Part shown: positions 16,295 through 23,883 of the stretch, piece by piece | Position numbering within the stretch: position 1 is the stretch's first letter | Layout: every line of letters starts with the position of its first letter | Assembly: GCA_021405325.1 (NCBI GenBank) | Contig: QWII01000020.1 | Span: 58,360-122,359, forward strand | Direction of reading: 5' to 3' | DNA from: Caldilinea sp. CFX5 | GTDB lineage: Bacteria > Chloroflexota > Anaerolineae > Caldilineales > Caldilineaceae | Length of the DNA stretch: 64,000 nucleotides | Notes under the pieces: generated by a model | What the model saw: the letters and a program-made list of their open reading frames with translations, nothing else | Database searches by the model: none | What the model was told of the DNA's origin: nothing | Program-made: the position numbers and the translations under genes

Positions 16295-18076
16295 TCACAC
16301 TTCTTCCCAGATCACCCGTTCAAAGCCCAACGCAACAACCGCATAGGTGCGCAGGCGAAGATTGCTGTACGTCGTCGTGAGCAAAGTGCGGTATTGCTGC
16401 AACTGCCGGCGTGCTTCTTGCAATTTCGCCTGCGCCGCTGGTAAGGCTTTACCTTGGTCAACCGTAAGTTGGCGCAAAGCATCGCCACTCAGGTCAAGGG
16501 TAGATAAGCTAACATATTCAAACTCAACCAGAATATCACACAAAGTAAAGCGACGCATTTCAGGCCGAATCAACATCAAGAGATCGCCGTAATTGCGTTG
16601 TAACGCCGGTTCCGAATCCATCAGGTAGAAGGTGTCATTAAAGAGTAGGGAGAGAAAAGTCGCCTTCACGGTCAATTCGTTGGCCCAACGGTAGTCGCGA
16701 TTATCCAAGACTTTAAAAAGATGTTGCTCCACAAAGTCACTTAGCGGTTGCATATCGCCATTTTGGTAGAGCGCTTGCGCTGCCCGGCGCCCTTCTTCGC
16801 GCAAAGTAACATCGGGTAGCCAGAGGGCAGCCATCCGTTCGGCATACAAACGGCGCGCCACCATATTCGGAATCCGCAGAATGATCTGCCCTTTCTCGGT
16901 CATTTCATTCGTTAAGGTTAAGACCCCAAAAAAGTAGAGCAGAGAAGTCATCAAAGTCGTATCTTGTGCGGCCTGTAAGAGCGCTTCTACGCCAAAGCGG
17001 TCCGCCAGTTGATCGACAACAATTGGTGGCTGTTCCTGTAAAGCGGCCTGAATGAGCGCTTCCCCATTGGGCAAATGCGAAATGTACTGAATTTTGACTT
17101 GGTCCATCGCCAGATTGCTGTCCAACATCTCACGGGGATAGACACCAAAGGTTTGCAAGTATTGAAGAAAATAAATCGCCAAGGTTGGATTGTAGATGGT
17201 AGGTGGCAGATTATAATTGAAGCTATAGCCATTATAGAAGGCACGCATCATGGCGAGCGCTTCTGTGGCTTTTGCTTCCGGCATACCCCGTTCTTGGATC
17301 ACGGTGCGCAAAGTGTCTGCAATCTCAGCCTCGCTAAAGCCGCAAACATCGTTAAAGTTCGGCCAAAGATAGATGTTACCGGCAATGTTAAAACCACTAC
17401 TGACATCACTGAGAACAATGGGGGAAACGCCAGTAATAAAGATGCGATCTAATCCTTGACCGCTGGTAGCCGCTTTGACGGCCTTAAAGAGCGAGCGGAA
17501 CATGCCTTCGCTCTTCACCAAATCTTCATAGCGGCGAAGACCCTCTGTACGGTGGGCCATGAGGATTTCATTGGCGAAGTTGTCGTATTCATCGATCAAC
17601 AAGTAAACCTTGTAATCACTCTGCTGTACGGCAGCCATCACAGACTGAAAGGACGCAATAGGGTCGTCCGGTGCAATCTCAATTGAATGCGCTAAATAAT
17701 GCTGATAGCGACTAGCAAACAGCTTAATTGCATTGTTGACATGGTTCGTCAACGCGCGCTGAATCTGGTCAACCGTGCCATATGTTGCGACAGTCGAAAA
17801 GTCCCAACGCATGATCAAGTAGCGATTATAGAGCGGCGTCGGCTTCTGCCCAATCGCCAATCGGCTAAAGAGATGATCATAGTGGCCAGCCTTGGCAATG
17901 TCATAATAATTTTCCAACATCGACAACAGCAGGCTCTTGCCAAAGCGGCGCGGACGAAGAAAGAGAATGGTCTTCCCCGTCTCTTCAATCAACCGGATGT
18001 GCATGGTGCGATCCAGGTAGAAGTAGCCTTCGTCAATAATTTGGTAGAAATCGCTAATGCCGTATGGGAATTTCAT
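16295..18076 (-). CDS. AAA-ATPase-like protein with C-terminal PD-(D/E)XK nuclease domain
   Basis: 593 residues from MKFPYGISDF; AGGAGG stands 5-6 bases upstream, so the longer frame (starting MWYTVSRRC) is rejected. The N-terminal AAA-ATPase-like domain (PF09820 type) has Walker A RPRRFGKSLL at 41-50 and the conserved FYLDRT and LIDEYDN (Walker B-like) segments. The C-terminus fits the PDDEXK_9 nuclease that usually accompanies it (FTLCDILVEFEYVSLSTLDLSG; the E-x-K site appears altered, so catalysis is uncertain). Such genes are abundant and often multicopy in Chloroflexota and Bacteroidota; the function is unknown. It starts about 100 bases past the candidate selenoprotein gene. Confidence 0.8.
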   Translation of the reverse strand: MKFPYGISDFYQIIDEGYFYLDRTMHIRLIEETGKTILFLRPRRFGKSLLLSMLENYYDIAKAGHYDHLFSRLAIGQKPTPLYNRYLIMRWDFSTVATYGTVDQIQRALTNHVNNAIKLFASRYQHYLAHSIEIAPDDPIASFQSVMAAVQQSDYKVYLLIDEYDNFANEILMAHRTEGLRRYEDLVKSEGMFRSLFKAVKAATSGQGLDRIFITGVSPIVLSDVSSGFNIAGNIYLWPNFNDVCGFSEAEIADTLRTVIQERGMPEAKATEALAMMRAFYNGYSFNYNLPPTIYNPTLAIYFLQYLQTFGVYPREMLDSNLAMDQVKIQYISHLPNGEALIQAALQEQPPIVVDQLADRFGVEALLQAAQDTTLMTSLLYFFGVLTLTNEMTEKGQIILRIPNMVARRLYAERMAALWLPDVTLREEGRRAAQALYQNGDMQPLSDFVEQHLFKVLDNRDYRWANELTVKATFLSLLFNDTFYLMDSEPALQRNYGDLLMLIRPEMRRFTLCDILVEFEYVSLSTLDLSGDALRQLTVDQGKALPAAQAKLQEARRQLQQYRTLLTTTYSNLRLRTYAVVALGFERVIWEEV

Positions 18077-18094
18077 CTGGCACCTCCTGCTGAC

Positions 18095-18100
18095 AGTATA
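18095..18100 (-). promoter_or_regulatory. putative -10 element upstream of the AAA/PD-(D/E)XK gene
   Basis: TATACT on the minus strand at 18100-18095, 19 bases before the start codon, with GGAGGT between them. The -35 side (around 18118-18124) matches consensus poorly, so only the -10 is offered. Confidence 0.3.
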
Positions 18101-18132
18101 CCACAATAGGAGGCATCGTTGCTATTAACAGG

Positions 18133-18174
18133 GTGGATAGTGGATAGTGGATGGTCGTACTATCCACTATCCAC
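18133..18174. repeat. perfect 16-bp inverted repeat made of a tandem 8-mer
   Basis: Left arm 18133-18148 is GTGGATAG followed by TGGATAGT; the right arm 18159-18174 is its exact complement; the loop is 10 bases. It lies just past the stop of the TlpA-like gene and upstream of the AAA gene. It resembles a terminator stem without a T-tract. Confidence 0.6.
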
Positions 18175-18182
18175 AATAACCC

Positions 18183-18845
18183 TTACCCTGGTTCAGCGAG
18201 GAGTGCTTGGATCACGCTTTCGGTGTATTCGTAGTGACCTTCGCCAATTTTCAACAAGCGAATTTGACCTTGTTTGTCGATCAGGTACGCCGCCGGCCAA
18301 TAGCGGTTGCCATAGGCGCGCCAGGTGAGTTTGTCGTTGTCAATCGCCACCGGCCAGGTGACGCCTAGTTCCTTGATTGCCGCTTCTACATTCGCCGGAT
18401 CACGTTCATAGTGAAATTCCGGGGTGTGGACGCCGATAATCACCAAACCGTCGTCAGTATATTTCTCGTGCCATTCCCTCACCGAGGGAATCACATTGCG
18501 GCAGTTAATTCAGCCATAGGTCCAAAACTCGACCATGACCACCTTGCCACGCAAAGCTGATAATTGAAGCGGTGCGGAGTTGAACCAAAGCTCATTTTGC
18601 AACTCAGGCGCCGCACCCAAGGCTGGTAAGCCGGCCAGGAGTTGCTGTTGCGCCGGCGTCAGCGCCGGGGCGGCGTTCTGTTCAGATGATGGTGTGTTGG
18701 TTGGAATCAAGACAGGGGCAGCGTTGTTTGCCTGTGCCGGTAAAGGCGGCGCGGCGGCTGGCGTAGGTGGTGGGAAGACACAACCGGCCAGCAGCAACGC
18801 TGTCACCGGCCAGGTCAACCACCGTGGGTAGGGTCGCTTTGTCAT
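18183..18845 (-). CDS. TlpA/thioredoxin-like lipoprotein with in-frame TGA: candidate selenoprotein
   Basis: The frame is open from the ATG at 18845 to the stop at 18183 except for one TGA at 18512-18510 (codon 112). Read through, it gives 220 residues: a lipoprotein signal with lipobox LLAGC (Cys22), a Pro/Ala-rich linker, then a TlpA-like domain. The active-site region reads VMVEFWTYG-TGA-INCRN, where homologues have WTYSCINC, so TGA stands exactly for the first CxxC cysteine. All later landmarks are intact: GLVIIGVHTPEF, YWPAAYLIDKQGQIR with cis-Pro. Starting 19 bases after the TGA is a perfect 8-bp stem with a GGT loop. Selenocysteine insertion is the favoured reading; a recent nonsense mutation is the alternative. 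Confidence 0.65.
18476..18494 (-). promoter_or_regulatory. candidate bacterial SECIS hairpin
   Basis: On the minus strand, ATTCCCTC-GGT-GAGGGAAT starts 19 bases after the in-frame TGA (18512-18510). The 8-bp stem is perfect and the loop is GGU, giving the apical G at bases 27-28 after the TGA. Bacterial SECIS elements lie immediately 3' of the UGA inside the coding sequence and carry a conserved G at the beginning of a small apical loop; this one fits. It encodes IPSVREW, so it is compatible with the protein. Confidence 0.55.
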
Positions 18846-18945
18846 AGCATGGTCTCCACAAAGTATTACAATGGGCGTTGTGAGCCATTCTATCACAAAG
18901 GTGGCGATAAGTTGTTACGCGTTTATTAAGGCGCTCTTACACCGA

Positions 18946-18984
18946 GCAACACCTGACAGGTTTTGCAAAACTGTCAGGTGTTGC
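18946..18984. repeat. hairpin repeat (CAGGTTT family)
   Basis: GCAACACCTGACAG and CTGTCAGGTGTTGC flank a centre whose TTTT and AAAA also pair, with a single bulged G. It lies between the SH3b gene end and the TlpA-like gene start. The word ACACCTGACAGGTTTT recurs at 52814-52846. Confidence 0.65.
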
Positions 18985-19000
18985 CTTACCGGAGCAGTGG

Positions 19001-20833
19001 CTAGAACTGTAAGATCCAATTCCCTGACCCATCAGGATCGGGGACAAAGGTGATCCAGAGATCAAGCGTCTGTTCGGCTTCCAACATAAAATCGTCATTC
19101 CCGCTCAGGCCACGCCAAGGTGAACTGGCGCTAAAGGCAATCATGCCCGGATAGACCAGCAAACTGATCGACTCGCCGGGTTGCAGATCAAATTCGCTGG
19201 GGCCAATCGCCACCCGATACCGTTGATCCAACGTGAACCGAATTTGTTGGTCAAAGCCATTGTGAATCACCAGCAACGCCTGACCGGGCGGCGCCGTTTG
19301 TGCTGCAGTCGTCGGCGTCGCTTCCGCCACCGGCGCCGCTTCCCCTTGCTCTGTCTCCCCCGGCGGCGTGTCATTACCATCGGTTGTCACAGCCGTATTG
19401 TCACCAGTGGCTGGAGCAGCCACCGGTGTCGGCGCCAGGCGACCATCAGTCACTTCAGCAACAGGTAAGGTATTGACACTCCCTTCACAGTTGACAAAGC
19501 CGGAAGTGCCGGCAATCCAGCCGCCAGGCGCCACGCGATCGCTGACGGCCAGCCATTGAGCGTCGGCGTCACGGCCGGTGACAGTGACAGAGGCGGTTTG
19601 TTGGTCACTGCGGATTTTCGAGATAATCTGGTATTGTAATCCTGGTCCGCTGCGCACATTGAGCACCGGCACGAGCAATTGACAAGTCACCTGCGCCGGC
19701 GGCGCTTCGGCCACCACGGCGCTGCCGTCAGCAACGATGGGTTGTAACTGCAGCGCCTTCTCCTGGCTATTGGCGACAGCGCCCACAGTCGCGACTTCGA
19801 CCAAGGCGTAATAGATCCCCGGTTCAGCATCATTCGGCGCCCATTCACAGACCGCGCGGCCATCGGCCTCCAGACAACTGCGCAGGTATAAGATAGCCGG
19901 TGTATCAGGCTCGGTGGTCAATTCCTGGACGCCGGCCGGTGGTAGTTCATAGGTGGCGCCGGCGTAGAAAATCTGCTCCCGTTTACCGGTGCGGTTTTGC
20001 AACCAGATCTGGTTATCCGGCGGTGTACCGGCGGCTTGCAGCGCCAGGTTGGCGCCCTGACTGTTAACCACCTCATAAAACTGGTCGCGGTCAAGCAGAT
20101 AGGGATCCCAAAAACAGCCTTCCTGTGTTTCGGGCAGGTTGGCGTCACAATTGAACAGGTTGAGAACTGCCGTCACCCGTGGTAAGGATAAGCCAATTGA
20201 GCGTAGGGGCGCCAGATTATAGGTCGCGCCTTCGACAAAAAAGCGCACGTTGGCTTCAGTGCGATTGGCAATAATGGTGCCTTCAACTGGCCCAGCATAT
20301 TCAGCATCTAGCGCAGCAGTCTCGGCAGTAACCGGCTGCGTTACCGTCAGATCGGTCGTGGCGGTTGCCGTGGCTGCGGTCGTCACAGCGGTTGTCACGG
20401 TTGTTGCCGGTGCGGTGGTGATGACGGCCGTATTGGTCACCAGTTGGTTGGAAACCGTCACCGGCTTCGATAAGGCAGCCGTAAGTGACAAAGCGGCTGT
20501 CTCGGAAAGGGCGACGGTTGGGCTGGCGGTCGGTGTCAAGCGGGGGAGGACAACGGTTGAGCGCGGCGGTGTCGGCACCACAGTTGAAGTCAACACAACC
20601 GGCGCACGCACGCCTACTTCCTGATTGACCGCATTGACCAGGGCATTCGCCATCACAACCACTTGATCTGCCCGCAGCGCGTGATTGAGTAGTGGGCGGT
20701 GGGGATCAGCAGCCTGTACAGATGGAGTGACTGGAGCGATCAGTTGGGTCAGGAGAGCGTAGAACACGATCAAGGGGGCAATCGCCAATAGCCAGATGGT
20801 ACGACGCATTTTCCCTCTTCCTTGCTTATGCAT
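19001..20833 (-). CDS. secreted SH3b-domain protein with Thr/Ala-rich linker
   Basis: 610 residues from MHKQGRGKMRRTIWLL (GAGG 5 bases upstream); an internal ATG 24 bases later, with GGAAGAGGG before it, is nearly as good. A signal anchor (RRTIWLLAIAPLIVFYALLT) leads into a low-complexity Thr/Ala/Val region (about 90-190). Two beta domains with Cys pairs follow, then an SH3b domain with LNVRSGPGLQYQIISKI at about 395-411. A second acidic Thr/Pro linker and a C-terminal domain of about 95 residues end the protein. It is probably an envelope protein on the cell surface; SH3b often binds peptidoglycan or peptides. The function is not known. Confidence 0.7.
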   Translation of the reverse strand: MHKQGRGKMRRTIWLLAIAPLIVFYALLTQLIAPVTPSVQAADPHRPLLNHALRADQVVVMANALVNAVNQEVGVRAPVVLTSTVVPTPPRSTVVLPRLTPTASPTVALSETAALSLTAALSKPVTVSNQLVTNTAVITTAPATTVTTAVTTAATATATTDLTVTQPVTAETAALDAEYAGPVEGTIIANRTEANVRFFVEGATYNLAPLRSIGLSLPRVTAVLNLFNCDANLPETQEGCFWDPYLLDRDQFYEVVNSQGANLALQAAGTPPDNQIWLQNRTGKREQIFYAGATYELPPAGVQELTTEPDTPAILYLRSCLEADGRAVCEWAPNDAEPGIYYALVEVATVGAVANSQEKALQLQPIVADGSAVVAEAPPAQVTCQLLVPVLNVRSGPGLQYQIISKIRSDQQTASVTVTGRDADAQWLAVSDRVAPGGWIAGTSGFVNCEGSVNTLPVAEVTDGRLAPTPVAAPATGDNTAVTTDGNDTPPGETEQGEAAPVAEATPTTAAQTAPPGQALLVIHNGFDQQIRFTLDQRYRVAIGPSEFDLQPGESISLLVYPGMIAFSASSPWRGLSGNDDFMLEAEQTLDLWITFVPDPDGSGNWILQF

Positions 20834-20968
20834 ACAATCCTCGTAAAACAACGTTACTGCAACGGTAACAACTGCAATGGTAGCAGAATTGGGGGAAGGT
20901 GCAACCGTTATTTTCAAACAATGTTTGGTGCTGTCTAGCTATTATATATCGGCTAGCCGAGAAACCCA

Positions 20969-21000
20969 ATAAAAAACGCAGGAGCATGAGACTCCTGCGT
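20969..21000 (-). terminator. rho-independent terminator of rpmG
   Basis: Arms 20992-21000 and 20976-20984 (ACGCAGGAG and complement) with a 7-base loop, followed on the minus strand by TTTTTT. It lies about 60 bases after the rpmG stop. A small palindrome CGGCTAGCCG is at 20950-20959 behind it. Confidence 0.85.
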
Positions 21001-21056
21001 CGTCAATCAAATCTTAATTGTAGAAAAACGTTATCCAATCGTACTTTGTTCCACGA

Positions 21057-21218
21057 TTACCGGGTTTCACGATAGATCACATGGCGACGCAACGTCGGAT
21101 CATATTTTTTCAATTCCAGACGGCCAGAATCATTGCGGCGATTCTTTTCCGTTAAATAAAAATGGGAACTCTCTGTGCTGCGTATCTTGACGATGACGCG
21201 TGGCCCCTTCTTTGCCAT
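21057..21218 (-). CDS. rpmG: 50S ribosomal protein L33
   Basis: 53 residues from [18 protein letters not shown], start fixed by AAGGAG 9 bases upstream; the longer frame adds a nonsense leader. L33 is a small protein of the large subunit near the E site. This copy has no CxxC pairs, so it is the zinc-free (C-minus) form, and it carries the usual ENRRN-like box as EKNRRND and the ending [15 protein letters not shown]. It is transcribed alone between a consensus-like promoter and a strong terminator. Confidence 0.95.
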   Translation of the reverse strand: MAKKGPRVIVKIRSTESSHFYLTEKNRRNDSGRLELKKYDPTLRRHVIYRETR

Positions 21219-21327
21219 GATGCAACTCCTTCGGCTACTCTTTTGATGCAAAAACCGCTACTGTGAAAACTTCATGCCAATCAATATCATGAATCGGCGC
21301 AAAACGACCGAATTTTGAACTTCGGCA

Positions 21328-21356
21328 AGTATAGCGCAACTAGGGCCGAAAAGCAA
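21328..21356 (-). promoter_or_regulatory. sigma-70 type promoter of rpmG
   Basis: On the minus strand, -35 TTGCTT at 21356-21351, a 17-base spacer, and -10 TATACT at 21333-21328. The expected leader is about 100 bases. The rest of the 200-base gap up to the phosphorylase stop is AT-rich with scattered TATAAT-like words but no further clear element. Confidence 0.6.
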
Positions 21357-21419
21357 GTTGGGCCACAACATAATTGCACTATGCCCTATTATGCTCCGCA
21401 CTATAATGACACTATACCA

Positions 21420-22301
21420 TTAAAAGTAATGACCAATCAGCGGACGCAGACGGTCAACCACCGCCGGATCGACCACCTGGTGGTTGGTAATGATGGCATA
21501 GGCCAAGGCATTGGCATAGGGTGAAGGCGGTGCGCCCGTCAACAAACCGATGGCATTGACCACGGCTGCTTTGGCAACCTCGGCATTATGAATCAACGTC
21601 TGCACCACCATCTCCACCGTCACCGGTTCAGCGCTTTCGTGCCAAACATCGTAATCAGTGACATGGGCCATGACCGCATAGCTCATCTCGGCCTCGCGCG
21701 CCAGTTGCGCTTCCGGGGTCGTGGTCATGCCGATAATATCCATGCCCCAACTACGGAAGACGCGACTTTCAGCCTTGGTGCTAAAGCGCGGCCCTTCCAC
21801 CGTGACAAAGTTGCCGCCCAGATGAGCGGTAGCGTCGGTTGCCTGCACGGCGCGATAGCAAATGTCACTCAAAAAAGCACAGAAGGGGTCGGCGACACTG
21901 ACATGCACCACCAGGCCGCCCGTTCCGGCTTGCGGGTCATCAAAAAAACTGAGGGCGCGGTTGCAGGTGCGATCAAAGAGTTGATCAGGGATGACAATAT
22001 GGCCGGGTGCATATTTTTCCTGTAAACTACCGCAAGCGCTTACACCGATCAGATACTCCACCCCTAGCAGTTTGAAGCCATAGATATTGGCGCGCTGATT
22101 TAATTGGGTTGGGCTGATCCGATGGCCGCGGCCATGCCGGGCGAGAAAAGCCACGCGTTGTCCATGCAAGGTGCCAACCAGATAGCTATCGGAAGGTGGG
22201 CCAAAAGGCGTGGCCAGGGTAATCTCTTCCACATCTTGTAAAGCTTCAATGTGATAGACGCCACTGCCGCCGATTACACCAAAGCGGATTTTTTCGCGCA
22301 T
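21420..22301 (-). CDS. mtnP: S-methyl-5'-thioadenosine phosphorylase
   Basis: 293 residues of the purine nucleoside phosphorylase superfamily, MTAP branch. It cleaves 5'-methylthioadenosine with phosphate to adenine and methylthioribose-1-phosphate for methionine salvage. Landmarks are FGVIGGSGVYHIEALQ at the start (phosphate site), ARHGRGHRISPTQLNQRANI, FVTVEGPRFSTKAESR, and the base-binding DIIGMTTTPEAQLAREAEM followed by HVTDYDVWH with the general-acid Asp. Length fits. It lies downstream of rfbC in the same direction with about 30 bases between, though the two pathways are unrelated. S-methyl-5'-thioinosine phosphorylase is a possible alternative specificity. Confidence 0.88.
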   Translation of the reverse strand: MREKIRFGVIGGSGVYHIEALQDVEEITLATPFGPPSDSYLVGTLHGQRVAFLARHGRGHRISPTQLNQRANIYGFKLLGVEYLIGVSACGSLQEKYAPGHIVIPDQLFDRTCNRALSFFDDPQAGTGGLVVHVSVADPFCAFLSDICYRAVQATDATAHLGGNFVTVEGPRFSTKAESRVFRSWGMDIIGMTTTPEAQLAREAEMSYAVMAHVTDYDVWHESAEPVTVEMVVQTLIHNAEVAKAAVVNAIGLLTGAPPSPYANALAYAIITNHQVVDPAVVDRLRPLIGHYF

Positions 22302-22329
22302 CTGCTGGGTTCTCCTTAGTCTCTCTTAG

Positions 22330-22869
22330 CTAGGCCGGGATCTTAGCCGGCTCCAGCTTCCGCCAAAGCGGATTTTGTTGATCACGATTGGAAAGCAGTG
22401 GCGCCGAAATTCCCCACGGCACGGCCAGTTCCGGGTCATTCCAGGCTACGCCCATCTCATCATCACCCTTGTAAAATTGATCAACCACATAGACAATGGT
22501 GGCATCAGTAAGCGCAAAGTAACCGTGGGCGACGCCGGTGGGAATCAAGATGCCCTGCGGAATGGCGCCATCTAGATCAAGGACAGCGCTAGCGCCATGG
22601 GTCGGGGAGGAGCGGCGCAAGTCAGCCAGACCGATGCGAATCCGTCCCTGTAAAACATACCAGTAATCGACCTGGCGAAAATGATAGTGAAGGCCACGCA
22701 AGACGCCGGCGATGCTGTCACTGCGATTGGACTGCATCTGCGCCCATGTTCGTTCAGGAAACCATTCGGTGCGAAAGGTTTCGATAAAGCGGCCACGGTC
22801 ATCACTGAACGATTTCAAATCAACGACTTTGACGCCGGCGATTTGCGTCAATTCTCGAATAACGGGCAT
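22330..22869 (-). CDS. rfbC: dTDP-4-dehydrorhamnose 3,5-epimerase-like protein
   Basis: 179 residues, RmlC-type cupin. It epimerises dTDP-4-keto-6-deoxyglucose at C3 and C5 in dTDP-L-rhamnose synthesis. Landmarks are SDDRGRFIETF (22-32), VLRGLHYHFRQ with the active-site His at about 61, GVAHGYFALTD and IVYVVDQFY, and the terminal WNDPELAVPWG. Other rfb genes are not nearby, so it acts with a pathway encoded elsewhere, or is a 3-epimerase relative. The only rhamnose-related gene in the window is the mutarotase at 14.2 kb. A TATACT -10-like box lies at 22937-22932 on the minus strand, overlapped upstream by a small hairpin. Confidence 0.87.
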   Translation of the reverse strand: MPVIRELTQIAGVKVVDLKSFSDDRGRFIETFRTEWFPERTWAQMQSNRSDSIAGVLRGLHYHFRQVDYWYVLQGRIRIGLADLRRSSPTHGASAVLDLDGAIPQGILIPTGVAHGYFALTDATIVYVVDQFYKGDDEMGVAWNDPELAVPWGISAPLLSNRDQQNPLWRKLEPAKIPA

Positions 22870-22951
22870 AAAGTGATCAATTCCTTTAGCGTTGGTAAAA
22901 TCAGGGAAAATATGTATATAAATGAGAAGCTAGTATAGCACACGAACCGTC

Positions 22952-22969
22952 GATTCATCCAAATGAATC
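22952..22969. repeat. small hairpin upstream of rfbC
   Basis: GATTCAT-CCAA-ATGAATC, 7-bp stem. It sits where the -35 region of a TATACT (22937-22932, minus) promoter would be, so it could be an operator or part of a divergent control region. The rest of 22870-23281 is noncoding apart from the promoter at 23127. Confidence 0.35.
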
Positions 22970-23126
22970 GCCAAAGCGGGTGTGCCCGCGCAAAGCGGCA
23001 AACTGGCAAGCGTCCCCGCCAAAGCCCCACCGAATCGATCACAAACCAATCTATCACAAAATAATTTACGATAAAGTTAATTAGACAACGAACACGACAA
23101 ATCCTTATCTCTCATAGTTTAAGATC

Positions 23127-23155
23127 TAGACAGACATAAGGAAATATAGTATAAT
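23127..23155 (+). promoter_or_regulatory. sigma-70 type promoter of the small membrane protein gene
   Basis: -35 TAGACA at 23127-23132, spacer of 17, -10 TATAAT (perfect) at 23150-23155. The expected start is near 23162, giving a leader of about 120 bases. That leader contains repeated CTGG words and could fold, but no known riboswitch was recognised. Confidence 0.65.
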
Positions 23156-23281
23156 AGAGGACAATGTACGTCATTGCGGAAAAAGCGATGTCCAAGCGCT
23201 GATACCAGACTGGCGCTGCTGGTTTGCTGGTATATTTTCTAAGCAAGTCATTGTAGGTGTATTTAGTGGGAAGCGAGCTTC

Positions 23282-23500
23282 ATGAGTACATTGGTTTTTA
23301 TTTTGCTTGTCCTGTTTGGTCTCAGCTTACTTTGCGCGCTTCTCATCATCAGTGCGGCTGTTGTCTCCAGCCGTTCCAGTAAGCGTCTGGCGGCCAAAGG
23401 GTTGATCGATCCGACGGAAGAAGCACCGACACCGCCAAAGAACGATTCATCCTCAACGACAAAGCGCCCAGATCAAACAACGACACGTATGGCTATGTAG
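23282..23500 (+). CDS. hypothetical small single-pass membrane protein
   Basis: 72 residues: one hydrophobic helix (about 4-28, LVFILLVLFGLSLLCALLIISAAV split by few polar residues), a basic stretch SSRSSKRLAAKG, and a polar Ser/Thr/Pro/Lys tail. It is preceded by a good promoter, but the ribosome-binding site is weak (GGGAAGCGAG). It lies about 380 bases upstream of ftsH in the same direction. No family recognised; it may be a membrane-stress or FtsH-related small protein, a guess from position only. Confidence 0.55.
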   Translation: MSTLVFILLVLFGLSLLCALLIISAAVVSSRSSKRLAAKGLIDPTEEAPTPPKNDSSSTTKRPDQTTTRMAM

Positions 23501-23693
23501 CAGAACAAGGCCACATGCCTTAGCGGCGCCGCAAACGATGAAAATGCAACAGCGCTTGCGCCGATTTTACAGATTTATCTCATGGTTAATCTGTGGAATC
23601 CCTGTTATTTTCAGAACAACGAATAGGATAAGCCGGTTACCTCAATAAAAGCACACCGTATCCCAGATCACTAGCCAAACTACCCTTCCTTTT

Positions 23694-23745
23694 GGTATAC
23701 TTACCGCAAGCATAAAAGTGGTATGCTTACCACGAGCACAAAAGC
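23694..23745 (+). repeat. 26-base tandem repeat upstream of ftsH
   Basis: Two units (23694-23719 and 23720-23745) agree at 21 of 26 positions, with the conserved core GGTATxCTTACCxCxAGCAxAAAAG. A third start (GGTATTTCCC) follows at 23750. The gap 23501-23883 contains no convincing gene; this repeat is its only clear feature and could be a pair of regulator sites for ftsH. Confidence 0.55.
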
Positions 23746-23883
23746 GGGTGGTATTTCCCGTTGCGTAATTGATAACGAACGCATACCTATGCCGGCTCAT
23801 GCGCAAAGATGGCCGGCGAGGGGGAGTTTGCGCCGGTTGCAACCAGTGGTCGAGGGATCTGCCGCTCATACGAGGAGGATGTA

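Noticed and set aside
18183..18896. Reading the TlpA-like locus as two separate genes or a frameshift
   Set aside because: The two open segments are in the same frame, separated by the single TGA, and the protein is only complete when read through; the downstream segment starts with a GTG inside the active-site helix and has no ribosome-binding site.
22990..23280. Riboswitch in the leader before the 72-residue membrane protein gene
   Set aside because: Several CTGG repeats could pair, but no known riboswitch core was recognised.
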